This document shows positions 1-8,265 of a DNA stretch of 49,689 nucleotides, piece after piece. Each line of letters begins with the position of its first letter. Positions within the stretch are counted from its first letter, which is position 1. Origin of the DNA: JBFLYO01 sp040756745 (GTDB lineage Bacteria; Bacteroidota; Ignavibacteria; UBA10030; UBA6906); the NCBI GenBank assembly GCA_040756745.1, contig JBFLYO010000030.1, positions 1 through 49,689 of the forward strand, given 5' to 3'. The notes under the pieces were generated by a model. The model saw only the letters and a program-made list of their open reading frames with translations, had not been told where the DNA came from and ran no database searches. The position numbers and the translations under genes were made by a program.

Positions 1-133
1 CGGCAGTACATTCTTTCTCATCCCAGAAATTACGATGTTTCAATCCACGCGCCCGCGCGGGGCGCGACAAATACCGCGACCCGCTCCATCTGTTCATCGA
101 CGTTTCAATCCACGCGCCCGCGCGGGGCGCGAC
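1..133 (-). CRISPR. Leader end of a type I-C CRISPR array (2 repeats in window)
   Basis: Two identical 32-bp repeats lie at 37-68 and 102-133, separated by a 33-bp spacer (69-101). Bases 1-36 are the next spacer, possibly with one last repeat base, so the array continues off the left edge. Read on the minus strand, the direction of the cas genes, each repeat starts GTCGCGCC and ends TGGATTGAAAC, the usual type I-C form. It contains a perfect 7-bp stem (CGCGCCC / GGGCGCG) around a 5-base loop, suited to Cas5c cleavage. In this orientation the array follows cas2, so the repeat at 102-133 is leader-proximal and spacer 69-101 should be the most recent acquisition. Spacer targets cannot be named from sequence alone. 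Confidence 0.97.
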
Positions 134-316
134 TGCCACTCTCAAAAGTGGTCAAACAAATCCATGAGAAGCACTTTACATCCCCTTTCCGCTTCTCTCC
201 GGCACTGCATCATTCTCCTCAATCTACAAAGGGAGAAACACGTAAAGCAGCTCGCATTCAAGATGCTAATACCCCCGGGATTTCACGTATGCTTCGGTTA
301 GCGCCATGCATAACCA
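134..316 (-). promoter_or_regulatory. CRISPR leader between cas2 and the array
   Basis: These 183 bp separate the cas2 stop from the first repeat and hold no credible gene. Position and orientation fit a leader, which should carry the array promoter and the signals for spacer integration. Directly beside the first repeat is a short dyad, CCACT (136-140) and AGTGG (147-151), around six bases; it might be an integration anchor, but this is inference. No clear -35/-10 pair was found. Confidence 0.7.
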
Positions 317-607
317 TCAGACGATCAACGGGTCCTCAATGTCCGTCAGACCCGTCTTCCCGTGATGCTCGACCCGCCGCTGCCAGTTTGCTCCCAGGAA
401 ATAAAACCGAAGGCTGTCCTTCTCGGCATCGTACAACGACAAGAGTCGATCCTTCAATCGCTCCCAGCGTTCCGGGTCGACATTGCACTCAAATACGGAA
501 TTCTGCACACGGAGGCCGAAATCCAGACACGTTTCCGAAATCTTCCTTAGCCGCCGAACCCCGGCAGCAGTCTTGGTCGATACGTCGTAGCTCACCAGTA
601 TCATCAT
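317..607 (-). CDS. cas2: CRISPR-associated endonuclease Cas2
   Basis: This 96-residue protein is the usual Cas2 length and opens with MMILVSYDV, the first beta strand of the ferredoxin-like fold, with the conserved metal-binding aspartate at D8. Cas2 dimers bridge two Cas1 dimers in the spacer-integration complex; nuclease activity is not needed for that role in studied systems. It is the last cas gene before the leader, 23 bp after cas1. An AGGAGG sits 10 bases before the first of two adjacent ATG codons, so either ATG (607 or 604) could be used. Identity is secure from sequence and context. Confidence 0.96.
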   Translation of the reverse strand: MMILVSYDVSTKTAAGVRRLRKISETCLDFGLRVQNSVFECNVDPERWERLKDRLLSLYDAEKDSLRFYFLGANWQRRVEHHGKTGLTDIEDPLIV

Positions 608-630
608 GCGGCCGGTTCCTCCTGCCCAAT

Positions 631-1659
631 CTATTTGGTGAAGAATGGCGGATATGCCGGTATGTCACCGCGCAGATGCCTCGCAAGGAGCTGCGCCTGC
701 ACGTGCGGGAGGAGCCCCACGGTCATCTTCTCACCAAGAAACGGGTGTGTGATCTCTTCCTGCTTGCGCTTCTGGTACGCAGTGATAACGACCTTGCGCG
801 CGTCATCGGACATCCGAACCTCTCCCGACTCGCGAACCTCAAAATCCTTTTTCGTCACCTGCCGGAGGTTGATCAGATTCAACATGATCCTGTCACCCAG
901 GTAGGCACGGAATTCCTCCATCAGATCGAGCGCAAGGCTCGGTCTTCCCGCCCTGAGTTGATGGAGGAAGCCAACCTGCGGGTCAAGCCCTACAGTCTCC
1001 AGCGCGGATCTCACGTCATTGGCGAGAATCGCGTAGAGGAACGACAGTACCGCGTTTGCAGGGTCGAGCGGCGGCCTCTTTGAACGAGCGGCAAATGCAA
1101 AGTCCTCACGCTGTGCTGTGATCAATGAACCAAGCACACCAAAGTACGCTGAAGCACACTCCCCTTCGTAACCCCTCAGGAGATCGAGCGAGTCGGCAGC
1201 GCCGATGTCGGACAGTCGCGCCCCGAGCGAGTCCGCGGCTGCGCGCACCGAGTCCGGGCATACCTCCGGATGGTTCCGCTGATGCCTCAGCAACAGGTTC
1301 CGGAAGTTCGCAACCTTTGCAGCGATGATCGGCCGAGCGATCAGCAGGGCCTGAGCTTCGTTATCCGCAATCGCATACTGGGCTTTCCGGAGAAGCACAT
1401 TTCCCTGTTGTGCGCCATACACCCTGGCCAGGAACCTCCCGGTTTCCGAGAGGAAACTGACGCCCACGTTATTTTCCGCACAGAATGCCATGAGCGCCGG
1501 CGTGAGCGGCTTGAACCCAAAGCAGACAATGTTTTCGATTGACTGAATAGGTGCCTGGAACGCCTTTTTCCCGCCGACCTCTACAACGAATGTCTCGCGT
1601 TCCTTGGAAAGGTACGCATCATCCGACGTTATGAAGAGGGTGTTGAGGTGTTTTTTCAC
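631..1659 (-). CDS. cas1: CRISPR-associated integrase Cas1 (type I-C)
   Basis: Cas1 (342 aa) is the metal-dependent integrase that inserts prespacers at the leader-repeat junction. The expected active-site residues are visible: E165 in RGYEGE, H233 in GFLHQLR and D245 in the SLALDLMEEFR block. The protein begins with GTG, and its first four bases overlap the cas4 stop (GTGA, 1656-1659), so translation is probably coupled to cas4. In I-C systems Cas4, Cas1 and Cas2 work together to select PAM-flanked prespacers and orient them. No truncation or missing catalytic residue is seen, so adaptation is predicted to be functional. Confidence 0.97.
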   Translation of the reverse strand: MKKHLNTLFITSDDAYLSKERETFVVEVGGKKAFQAPIQSIENIVCFGFKPLTPALMAFCAENNVGVSFLSETGRFLARVYGAQQGNVLLRKAQYAIADNEAQALLIARPIIAAKVANFRNLLLRHQRNHPEVCPDSVRAAADSLGARLSDIGAADSLDLLRGYEGECASAYFGVLGSLITAQREDFAFAARSKRPPLDPANAVLSFLYAILANDVRSALETVGLDPQVGFLHQLRAGRPSLALDLMEEFRAYLGDRIMLNLINLRQVTKKDFEVRESGEVRMSDDARKVVITAYQKRKQEEITHPFLGEKMTVGLLPHVQAQLLARHLRGDIPAYPPFFTK

Positions 1660-2288
1660 GGCTGATAAAGGGAGTTCATGTAGGCGTGGAGTCTTCGTTC
1701 ATTCATCGCTTTCGGCTTACAGATTTCCTCCAACGAACACCGGCCGCATTTCTCCGAATAACGGGCTGCCGGCGCTCTTCCCCCTGAAACGAGCGAGTGC
1801 ACCTCAGCAATGACCTCCTCCGTTTTGCGGCGGAGAGATTCGTCGAGTATCACCTCAACGCGCCGCCGTATCCTACCATAGAAGAACTCGCCCTTCCGAA
1901 CGGTTGTGCGCAGCATCTCTTCGAGACACATCGCCTGGGCACAGAGCTGGACTTTATCAGAAGCATCCTCTTTGGGCTGCCCTGCTTTGAATTCGACGGG
2001 CACCACTTCCAGGTGTCCCGCGGAATCGCTGGACTTGAAGAATTCCACCACATCCGCACGGCCGGTGATTCCAAGTCGAAACGAATGAATCCTTAGCCCC
2101 CTGACCGTCTTGACCGTGCCGCGCGTCTCGTAGGTGTCCGTATCCACCTTCTCATGGAGAATCTCGCCCCTAGCTGTGTACACGTTCTCACTCCAGATGC
2201 CCTCGACATGGATAAGGCCGCATTGTCGGGGGCAGAAGACGTAGTGCTGCAGAGCGCTGAGTTGGATGAAGTCGTCCTCGGCGTACAA
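1656..2288 (-). CDS. cas4: CRISPR-associated exonuclease Cas4
   Basis: Cas4 (210 aa) is a RecB-family nuclease with an iron-sulphur cluster that trims prespacers and checks the PAM. Nuclease motifs are H45 (ILHE), D79 (GRADVVE) and E99-x-K101 (PVEFKAG). Likely 4Fe-4S ligands are C19 (in FCPRQC) with C181, C184 and C190 (CGRCSLEEIC). The start is unusual: no ATG fits, but TTG at 2288 has GGAGG five bases upstream, which decides it. It lies 59 bp after cas7 and overlaps cas1 by four bases. All motifs are intact. Confidence 0.95.
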   Translation of the reverse strand: MYAEDDFIQLSALQHYVFCPRQCGLIHVEGIWSENVYTARGEILHEKVDTDTYETRGTVKTVRGLRIHSFRLGITGRADVVEFFKSSDSAGHLEVVPVEFKAGQPKEDASDKVQLCAQAMCLEEMLRTTVRKGEFFYGRIRRRVEVILDESLRRKTEEVIAEVHSLVSGGRAPAARYSEKCGRCSLEEICKPKAMNERRLHAYMNSLYQP

Positions 2289-2347
2289 AGCTACCTCCGG
2301 GAACGAGTTACCGATCCACTAAGGGGTTCACCCACTCGGACAGACAA

Positions 2348-3190
2348 CTACAGCTTCTCCTGCAGCTCAACTCCCTTCGGAAGATTGTCTCGCCGAGTTA
2401 ACACTTCGTAGTCCGCCCAGGAGCGTGGGAGACTGTTCTTTTTTTCAATTGTCACACGCTCGAATAGCTCCCCCGCACGAGCGTTTCCCAGGTGACTTTC
2501 GTGTCTGAACACAATCAACTTTCTTGGATTCATCTCGCCTCGGGCCGCCGAGCGATCGAGTTCAAAGGCGTTGAGTAGGGCATCCCAAAGGAGATCGAGA
2601 TCCTCTTGTGAGAAACCAGTCTTTACCGCATCGACGGCCGAGACAAAGCCATGCATACGATAGAGACCGTAAGGCACCGTGGCCTTGCGGCCAATCGTAG
2701 AAGCGAACTCACGGGACTGTTGTTTCTTCGCCTCCTCCTCCGTCGCAACTGCTTGCCGCGTGATCGAATGTTCTGCCTGAAAGATCCTGTCCTGTGAACG
2801 GGCAAACGTAAACTGCACCGGCCCTCTTACTGTCCCTGCATTCTTCGCACTGTCGCCTGTGGATAATACAGCGCCGAATGTGCGAATGTCCCAATAGTCA
2901 TCACACAGGCTTGTCTGGCGTTCCTTCGGGTTCTTGCCCTTGGCTTTTTCGATGATCGTGTTTAGCACATTCCCCTGCCTCACGAAGATGGAATTACCTG
3001 GCTTACCACCCGACTTCAGCTCAACGTAGTTCCGTACTTTCCGCTTGATGCAGACGTCAGTAACGAGCCCTTCCTGATTCTCAGCATCAACACGCGGAAG
3101 ATTTGCCTGATCTGGGTCGCCATTCGGATTTCCGTCTTTAACATCGAACAGGAATATGAAGTCATACCGATTCTTGATTGGAGTAGCCAT
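2348..3190 (-). CDS. cas7: Type I-C Cascade backbone subunit Cas7 (Csd2)
   Basis: This 280-residue protein matches the Csd2/Cas7c family: it begins with the RRM-like strand YDFIFLFDVKDGNPNGDPD and has the usual length. Several copies polymerise along the crRNA spacer to form the Cascade backbone. The start is firm: AAGGAGG lies 8 bases before the ATG, and the cas8c stop codon falls between the two, so the genes are translationally linked. It sits between cas8c and cas4, the standard I-C order. Nothing is odd in the sequence. Confidence 0.96.
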   Translation of the reverse strand: MATPIKNRYDFIFLFDVKDGNPNGDPDQANLPRVDAENQEGLVTDVCIKRKVRNYVELKSGGKPGNSIFVRQGNVLNTIIEKAKGKNPKERQTSLCDDYWDIRTFGAVLSTGDSAKNAGTVRGPVQFTFARSQDRIFQAEHSITRQAVATEEEAKKQQSREFASTIGRKATVPYGLYRMHGFVSAVDAVKTGFSQEDLDLLWDALLNAFELDRSAARGEMNPRKLIVFRHESHLGNARAGELFERVTIEKKNSLPRSWADYEVLTRRDNLPKGVELQEKL

Positions 3191-3193
3191 GAT

Positions 3194-3580
3194 TCAGTCC
3201 TCCTTGCTGGTTGCTGTAACACTGAAATCGTGGTGGCGCTGATGGTAGTAGCCGATAGCAAAGCTCGCCTGATCCTCCAGGGTGAAGACCGCTGGAAGTC
3301 TTGTGCCTTCGACTTTCGACACAAGTTCCTGTAACTTCTTGTCCAGGTTTATGGCAAGACCCGGTTTCTCTCCGCGGATCTTCGACAAGTGGTGTTGGGT
3401 CATCTTCATGAGCCGCCCAAAAGCGGTGGAAGGCATGGTGGAGGCAAACGAGAAGAACCTCTCTCGAATGCCGGCATTCACATCGCCGCCAAGTGCGTGA
3501 TACTGGATGGATTCCAGCACGGAAAAGAGACGCCCGCAGGTATAGGCGATGTCGCCATTCGAATCGTCAAGTGTCGCCAT
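3194..3580 (-). CDS. cas11c: Probable internal Cas11c small subunit within cas8c
   Basis: Codon 466 of cas8c is an in-frame ATG (3578-3580), preceded on the minus strand by AAGGGG eight bases upstream. Translation from here would give a 128-residue helical protein starting MATLDDSNGD. Independent translation of a roughly 120-130 residue Cas11 from the 3' end of cas8 has been shown for other I-B, I-C and I-D systems, so the size, position and ribosome site match expectation. The start is a prediction from sequence. Cas11c would fill the belly of Cascade and support full interference. Confidence 0.65.
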   Translation of the reverse strand: MATLDDSNGDIAYTCGRLFSVLESIQYHALGGDVNAGIRERFFSFASTMPSTAFGRLMKMTQHHLSKIRGEKPGLAINLDKKLQELVSKVEGTRLPAVFTLEDQASFAIGYYHQRHHDFSVTATSKED

Positions 3581-4975
3581 GTGTTTTGCCCCTTGTTGTT
3601 GATTTGGTCTTCGGTTCAGACACAGTTTCAAGACTGCAACTCGTTCGGTCGTCACGTGTCCTTGCTCAGCTCGAATCCTCCCGAGAACGGAACTCAACAC
3701 CCACAGAGGTGGTGCATGCCCCATTACTGCACTCTTCCAGAGCACTGTCCCAATTCTGCCATGCTGAACATCATTCTCGCTCTTGCCCTTGATATTCCAT
3801 ATCAAAGACGAGTACCGCGGAAACCCAATGATGAGCCCTCTCTTGTCAGAGTCGAAGCCACCCACCGCCACATCTTGAAACCACTGAGCCAGATTCCTGC
3901 GAAGGGTGTCGAGGCTGGTTTCGATCCAATCGCGGACTGCAATCCGTGCCGCGGCACCACTCAGAGTTAACGCGTAAAAGGTGTCTGACTCGAATTTTGA
4001 AGGTTCGGTTCCTTTGAACACAGAATCAAACAGAGCATGGACACTTTGCTCGGTCGGATTGTCCAGAATAGCAAGGAGATCGTACTGGACCGTATCGCGC
4101 AACCAGAACACGATAGAAGTGTCGGGGGAAATGTTTTTCCGATTTGTGTATCGGTAGGATTTTTTGCCCTTTTCGCCGGAAACCAAGGAGCCATTGGAAA
4201 GAAGCCAGTTCAACGCGTCGACATACGCCTTAGCGCACCGGGTACAAATTGACGAGTTTTCATTCCCTTTCAGACCGTATGACTCGAAGGCGGAGTCATT
4301 GTACGACACCAAAGCGCACCCCGATGCCTTACCGTCTGGAACACGCTTTATCATCCCGTGCGGTATATCCGCAATTGCCTGAGAAGTAGTGCCACATACT
4401 GAACATCGTGCAAAGCGGGGCCTCCTGATCTTGGTCATTGACCTCTGGTACCGCTCGATAATGGCTTCGAGCACACGGTCCTTTTCGTGCAACCTCTTGG
4501 ATTCGCCCGCAATGAGGAAAGCAATGTTACCCTGCCATTCCTTGTCTTCAAGTTTTGAAAAGGCAGCCCGGGCCTTTTGCACTCCGTTAACTCGATTTGA
4601 CTCGTAGAACTTGTTGACAGGCATCAATTCCTTGAGTTGAGAATACAATCTCAGCTTTTCCCGGAAGAGCGAGTGCTTGAACCGTGCCTGTTTATTAAGC
4701 TTTTCTCGTAAATCTCTGTTCTTCTCCCGCTCGTCCACAATCTCCAAGACCTCTTCGGCCCTATCGACGAGCAGTCGGGCCTTCCCCTTCTTGGCAGAGA
4801 TTCGTTCTCCCACTGTCATCTGACTCTCATGGGGTATAAACTGCTTGAAGTTACCCTGGTCGTCAATGATGCAGTCAATGGACACTGGCACGTTGTCCAG
4901 AGCGTCGTGAGAACGGCTCGATGTTGGTTGGAGATCTCTTATTCTATGTCCAAGGCCCACGAGCTCCTGTATCAT
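3194..4975 (-). CDS. cas8c: Type I-C Cascade large subunit Cas8c (Csd1)
   Basis: Cas8c (593 aa) recognises the PAM and, with Cas7 and Cas5c, forms the DNA-binding surveillance complex. Length, position between cas5 and cas7, and the C-terminal helical region fit the Csd1 family. A CxxC pair (CSVCG, about residue 192) and a later CTRC pair (about residue 244) look like a structural zinc site. Its ATG overlaps the cas5 stop (ATGA, 4972-4975). The last 128 codons probably also make a separate Cas11c (see 3194-3580). Confidence 0.93.
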   Translation of the reverse strand: MIQELVGLGHRIRDLQPTSSRSHDALDNVPVSIDCIIDDQGNFKQFIPHESQMTVGERISAKKGKARLLVDRAEEVLEIVDEREKNRDLREKLNKQARFKHSLFREKLRLYSQLKELMPVNKFYESNRVNGVQKARAAFSKLEDKEWQGNIAFLIAGESKRLHEKDRVLEAIIERYQRSMTKIRRPRFARCSVCGTTSQAIADIPHGMIKRVPDGKASGCALVSYNDSAFESYGLKGNENSSICTRCAKAYVDALNWLLSNGSLVSGEKGKKSYRYTNRKNISPDTSIVFWLRDTVQYDLLAILDNPTEQSVHALFDSVFKGTEPSKFESDTFYALTLSGAAARIAVRDWIETSLDTLRRNLAQWFQDVAVGGFDSDKRGLIIGFPRYSSLIWNIKGKSENDVQHGRIGTVLWKSAVMGHAPPLWVLSSVLGRIRAEQGHVTTERVAVLKLCLNRRPNQQQGAKHMATLDDSNGDIAYTCGRLFSVLESIQYHALGGDVNAGIRERFFSFASTMPSTAFGRLMKMTQHHLSKIRGEKPGLAINLDKKLQELVSKVEGTRLPAVFTLEDQASFAIGYYHQRHHDFSVTATSKED

Positions 4976-5676
4976 GGCTCGTCCCCTTCCTCCGAGAAGT
5001 TGAGTTCATGAAGCATCTGCGAGGAGTACATGGCAACGCCGCCTCTCAAGTGGCTACTGGAAAGTATCTGGTCGTACTCTTTCCGGCAATCCAGCACTCC
5101 CCCTCGCACAGCCACGTCGTAGAAGAACTTCGGGTAGGCAACACCGCTTGCGTCATACCACATATCAAGGAACATGCTGCCAATGTGAATGTTGTCCGTG
5201 ATTGGCGTATCGTCGGCCTCGGGCGGTGCGAATTCTGCAGCGAACTCCCTCGTACCCAGATATGGCCTTCGCCAGCATTGCCCATTACTGACCCGCCGAT
5301 TGAACATCTCGACATACTTCCTTGTTGGATTGGCTACGGGCGAGGTCGCATTGCTTACGGAGGCCTCGATGATATACGCGACATCTCTCAGCACGATACT
5401 GTTCCTCTGGGCGCGGTTTTTTTCGATAATGATCGGTGCCCTGCCCTGTTTCTTGTTTATTTCGTTTCGCTTGACCGACGCGAATTTAACCGGCTTGAGG
5501 ACGAGAATCCGTTGCACCTGCCAGACAAACTCCGGCTTCCAGAGGATGGAGTCCAGGATTCCCCTCGCTGCAGACGGCGTCATGCAGGGATAAGTCATAC
5601 GCTCGACCTTCAAATCGGGTCTCGTAAAACATGCGAATTCGCCCCACACTCTTAAGCGAACCAAGTTGGTTTCCAT
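4972..5676 (-). CDS. cas5c: Cas5c (Cas5d), crRNA-processing Cascade subunit
   Basis: In type I-C, which lacks Cas6, Cas5c cuts pre-crRNA in the repeat and stays bound to the 5' handle. The 234-residue protein has the family's N-terminal strand (LVRLRVWGEFACFTRP) and the characteristic block YPCMTPSAARGILDSILWKP at residues 29-48. No cas6 occurs in the locus, which supports the processing role. Catalytic residues are not assigned here because they vary between family members. It starts 39 bp after cas3 and overlaps cas8c by four bases. Confidence 0.95.
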   Translation of the reverse strand: METNLVRLRVWGEFACFTRPDLKVERMTYPCMTPSAARGILDSILWKPEFVWQVQRILVLKPVKFASVKRNEINKKQGRAPIIIEKNRAQRNSIVLRDVAYIIEASVSNATSPVANPTRKYVEMFNRRVSNGQCWRRPYLGTREFAAEFAPPEADDTPITDNIHIGSMFLDMWYDASGVAYPKFFYDVAVRGGVLDCRKEYDQILSSSHLRGGVAMYSSQMLHELNFSEEGDEP

Positions 5677-5715
5677 GCGCCCTTCCCTTCTTTGGTGATA
5701 GATACTAAAATTGGT

Positions 5716-7899
5716 TCAGAACACTGTTTCAATTTCCTTGGGGGAAAGGCCTGTGTTCTTGTCGTAGTGGCCATGCCAGACTCTTACGAAGTCCTTCACG
5801 ACCTCGATTTCAGTGGCATGCTCGCGCAAAAAAATCGGATAGACTTGGACGCTGAATTGCTGAGCGTTACGCCACTGGTTCCTCGTGATCTTTCCATTCT
5901 CCAACTGGCGGAAAAGGTCGTCAAGCAGTGAATTGCTCTCGTCAGAGTACTCTTTGATGAAAAGGGAGGTTGTCGGTTCGTCAATCAGACGGAAACTCTC
6001 GGCGACATCCCTGAAGTTGAACTTCTTCCTCTGTTCAGTTATGCGATATCTATCCGCGTCTACAAACAGCTGTAGCACTTGTTCATAGTACCTCTCGAAT
6101 GAATTGTGGCGGTGAAGCAATTCGGGATCGTCCTTGATCATTACTTTCGCAAACTCGGCGCATGCGCGATAGGTGGCATCCGGCATCTTGTGTTGTTCAG
6201 GGTGAAACAAGACGACCCTCCCTCTCTCCGGCAAGCACCCGTTGCGATTGCATCTCCCAGCGGCCTGTATGATCGAGTCCAACGGCCCCATCGCTCGATA
6301 CACACAGGGAAAGTCAAAGTCGACGCCCGCCTCCACAAGCTGAGTTGATACAACGGCAATCTTTCTCTGTGCTTCCAGGTCGCGAATAATGTCCGCAGTC
6401 TTCACTTTTCGGTGATGTGGGCACATCGCAGTGGACAGATGGTAGCAGCGTTCGTGAGTTCCGGACCGTTCAATGCGCTGGAATAGGTCTCTCGCCATTG
6501 ATTTCGTGTTGACGATGACAAGATAGGACGCATGTTCTCTGCCCACATGCTCTGCGAGAACTTCGAATGAAATCTCTTCGAGATCGTTGAGCAGGGTAAA
6601 GTCAACCCTCCGAGTCGCGTCGAAGTATATGTCGGTACGTTTGATGAGCGGCTTGATGTTGTCGATTCCATCGAATTCACCGCGCTTAGCAAACGCAGGC
6701 TGAGTCGCCGTACAAAAGAGAAACGACGTCCGCGCTACCAGTCGAAAGTTCTTCAACATGATAATGATCGGCTCAGCATACTCCTTCGGTAATGTTTGAA
6801 CTTCGTCAAATATCACCACTGAACTGGCCACGTTGTGATTCTTCCTGCAACGGAAAGGTCCATTGCTAAACAGCGATTCGAAGAATTGAACGGTCGTTGT
6901 TACTATGATCGGGGCGTCCCAATTCTCGCAAGCCAGTCGCCTTGCCAAGTCAGCATCCGAACCGACAGATCCCTCGGCATACTCACCCTTCTGCGCCATC
7001 TCGTCCACCAGTCCAGAATGGTGTTCGAGAATCGCCTCCTCACCGAAGATTGCCTTCAGTGTCTTGGCAGTCTGATCTATAATATTGATGTAAGGGAGCA
7101 CAATGATGATACGCTGCAACCGGTGATAGCGCGCGTGCAAAAGCGCCCAATAGACCGAGGCCAGGGTTTTGCCAAGCCCAGTTGGCAACTGGAGAGAATA
7201 GAAACCAATTTCGTCGTGCGTCTGTGCTCCTGCCTCGACGCGCGCTTGCGTCCGCAACTCATTTATGAGTCCAGACCTGGGGAATTCGTCGAATCTCTTT
7301 TCAAGCGCTGCGAGGAGCGCCTCATGATCCAGCTTTCGGGCGACCCGCACATCTGACAGCTCGCGGTTGAAGTGACGTTCAGTGTCCAGCCAGTCTGCAT
7401 CCGTGAGTGCGCTGAACAGGAGCCGAGTCGCGCACTCGGCCAGGAGAAGATCGTCGCTCTTATACGAATCACGTGCTTCGATGAGGTCTTGCGGACCCAA
7501 ATCACTGATTCGGAATCGATCTATTAGTTCATCTACCAGATTCTCCTGTTTTCCGTAGTATTCGTTATTCTCCTTCCGTTCCTGATTGTTAGGAAGCCCT
7601 GCGTGATGACCTTGGATGGCGAACTGTAGCGGAATGTGTTGGGTCGCAAGCTTCTTCGCAACGAATGCGCCAATCCCAGCATGCGGCGTTCGTGGGTGGC
7701 CTTCGCGCAAGTATCGCTGAAAGTCGTCTTGAAATTTCCCGATGTCATGGAGCAGACCGGCAAAGCGGAAGAGACCCCCAAGCTCCTCTGTGGGTGCGAA
7801 CGAGCGGGCCAGCTCTGCGGTATTCCGTAGGTGTTCGGCGAGTCGATGGCATACGCCCGTGGAATTCTCCGAATGAGCTAGGAAAACTTCGCCAGTCAT
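5716..7899 (-). CDS. cas3: CRISPR-associated nuclease-helicase Cas3 (HD-DExH)
   Basis: Cas3 (727 aa) is recruited to DNA-bound Cascade, then nicks and degrades the target. The N-terminal HD nuclease shows H23, H51-D52 (LLHDIGK), H73, H98-H99 and D167. The helicase has Walker A LPTGLGKT (238-245), motif II DEVQ (365-368) and a motif VI of the form QAAGRCNRNG. All key residues appear intact. It is the first gene of the cas operon. Only a weak AGG precedes its ATG at 7899; a tiny SD-led ORF ends one base before it (7901-7924), suggesting coupled translation. Confidence 0.97.
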   Translation of the reverse strand: MTGEVFLAHSENSTGVCHRLAEHLRNTAELARSFAPTEELGGLFRFAGLLHDIGKFQDDFQRYLREGHPRTPHAGIGAFVAKKLATQHIPLQFAIQGHHAGLPNNQERKENNEYYGKQENLVDELIDRFRISDLGPQDLIEARDSYKSDDLLLAECATRLLFSALTDADWLDTERHFNRELSDVRVARKLDHEALLAALEKRFDEFPRSGLINELRTQARVEAGAQTHDEIGFYSLQLPTGLGKTLASVYWALLHARYHRLQRIIIVLPYINIIDQTAKTLKAIFGEEAILEHHSGLVDEMAQKGEYAEGSVGSDADLARRLACENWDAPIIVTTTVQFFESLFSNGPFRCRKNHNVASSVVIFDEVQTLPKEYAEPIIIMLKNFRLVARTSFLFCTATQPAFAKRGEFDGIDNIKPLIKRTDIYFDATRRVDFTLLNDLEEISFEVLAEHVGREHASYLVIVNTKSMARDLFQRIERSGTHERCYHLSTAMCPHHRKVKTADIIRDLEAQRKIAVVSTQLVEAGVDFDFPCVYRAMGPLDSIIQAAGRCNRNGCLPERGRVVLFHPEQHKMPDATYRACAEFAKVMIKDDPELLHRHNSFERYYEQVLQLFVDADRYRITEQRKKFNFRDVAESFRLIDEPTTSLFIKEYSDESNSLLDDLFRQLENGKITRNQWRNAQQFSVQVYPIFLREHATEIEVVKDFVRVWHGHYDKNTGLSPKEIETVF

Positions 7900-7900
7900 G

Positions 7901-7924
7901 TCAAAACCTGAGAATCATGGCCAT
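7901..7924 (-). CDS. Putative 7-codon leader ORF in front of cas3
   Basis: On the minus strand GAGGAGGG (7929-7936) is followed four bases later by ATG (7922-7924), opening a frame that reads MAMILRF and stops at TGA (7901-7903). The cas3 ATG begins one base after that stop, in another frame. This is the strongest ribosome site in the region, while cas3 itself has only a weak one. The arrangement would let ribosomes finish the heptapeptide and re-initiate on cas3. The sequence is seen directly; that it is translated is inference. Confidence 0.4.
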   Translation of the reverse strand: MAMILRF

Positions 7925-7936
7925 ACGTCCCTCCTC

Positions 7937-8265
7937 TACAGTATGGACTCATCTCATTTTCAAAATGGAAACAAAAACCGACCCCGGCGAAAAGTTTTTT
8001 CAGGACTCTGCGAAAAACCTGACATTTTCGCCATGTCAGGGCCTGCCGACAGGTGGGTGCGGCGTACTCACCCCCCCAAAGTTTTCACCCCCCGTTTCCC
8101 CATCACCCGGTCCCCCCATCTCGTCAGAGAGCTTCCGAGAAACAGCAAACGCGCGGGATATCCTTTCCTATCGCGGTAACAGTTCGTTATCATCTGGTGA
8201 GACTTCTGCAGGTCAAGAAACAGGAGGGATACGGGAGGGCGGTGAGAATCGCCCCCCGGTTCAAT
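7937..8265 (-). promoter_or_regulatory. Cas operon upstream region with nested dyads
   Basis: These 329 bp between tauE and cas3 hold no supported gene. A perfect dyad CCTGACA (8018-8024) / TGTCAGG (8034-8040) has a 9-base loop; on the minus strand it is followed at once by TTTTT, like a weak intrinsic terminator for tauE. Its loop contains GGCGAAAA, which can instead pair with TTTTCGCC read from 7986-7993. The cas promoter should lie between about 7937 and 7985. A weak candidate reads ATTTTG, 17 bases, TACTGT. A second small hairpin (GGGCG / CGCCC) lies near 8236-8255. Confidence 0.4.

Noticed and set aside
148..1083. 311-codon plus-strand frame across the leader, cas2 and cas1
   Set aside because: It runs antisense through two well-identified cas genes and has no ribosome site or protein-like composition.
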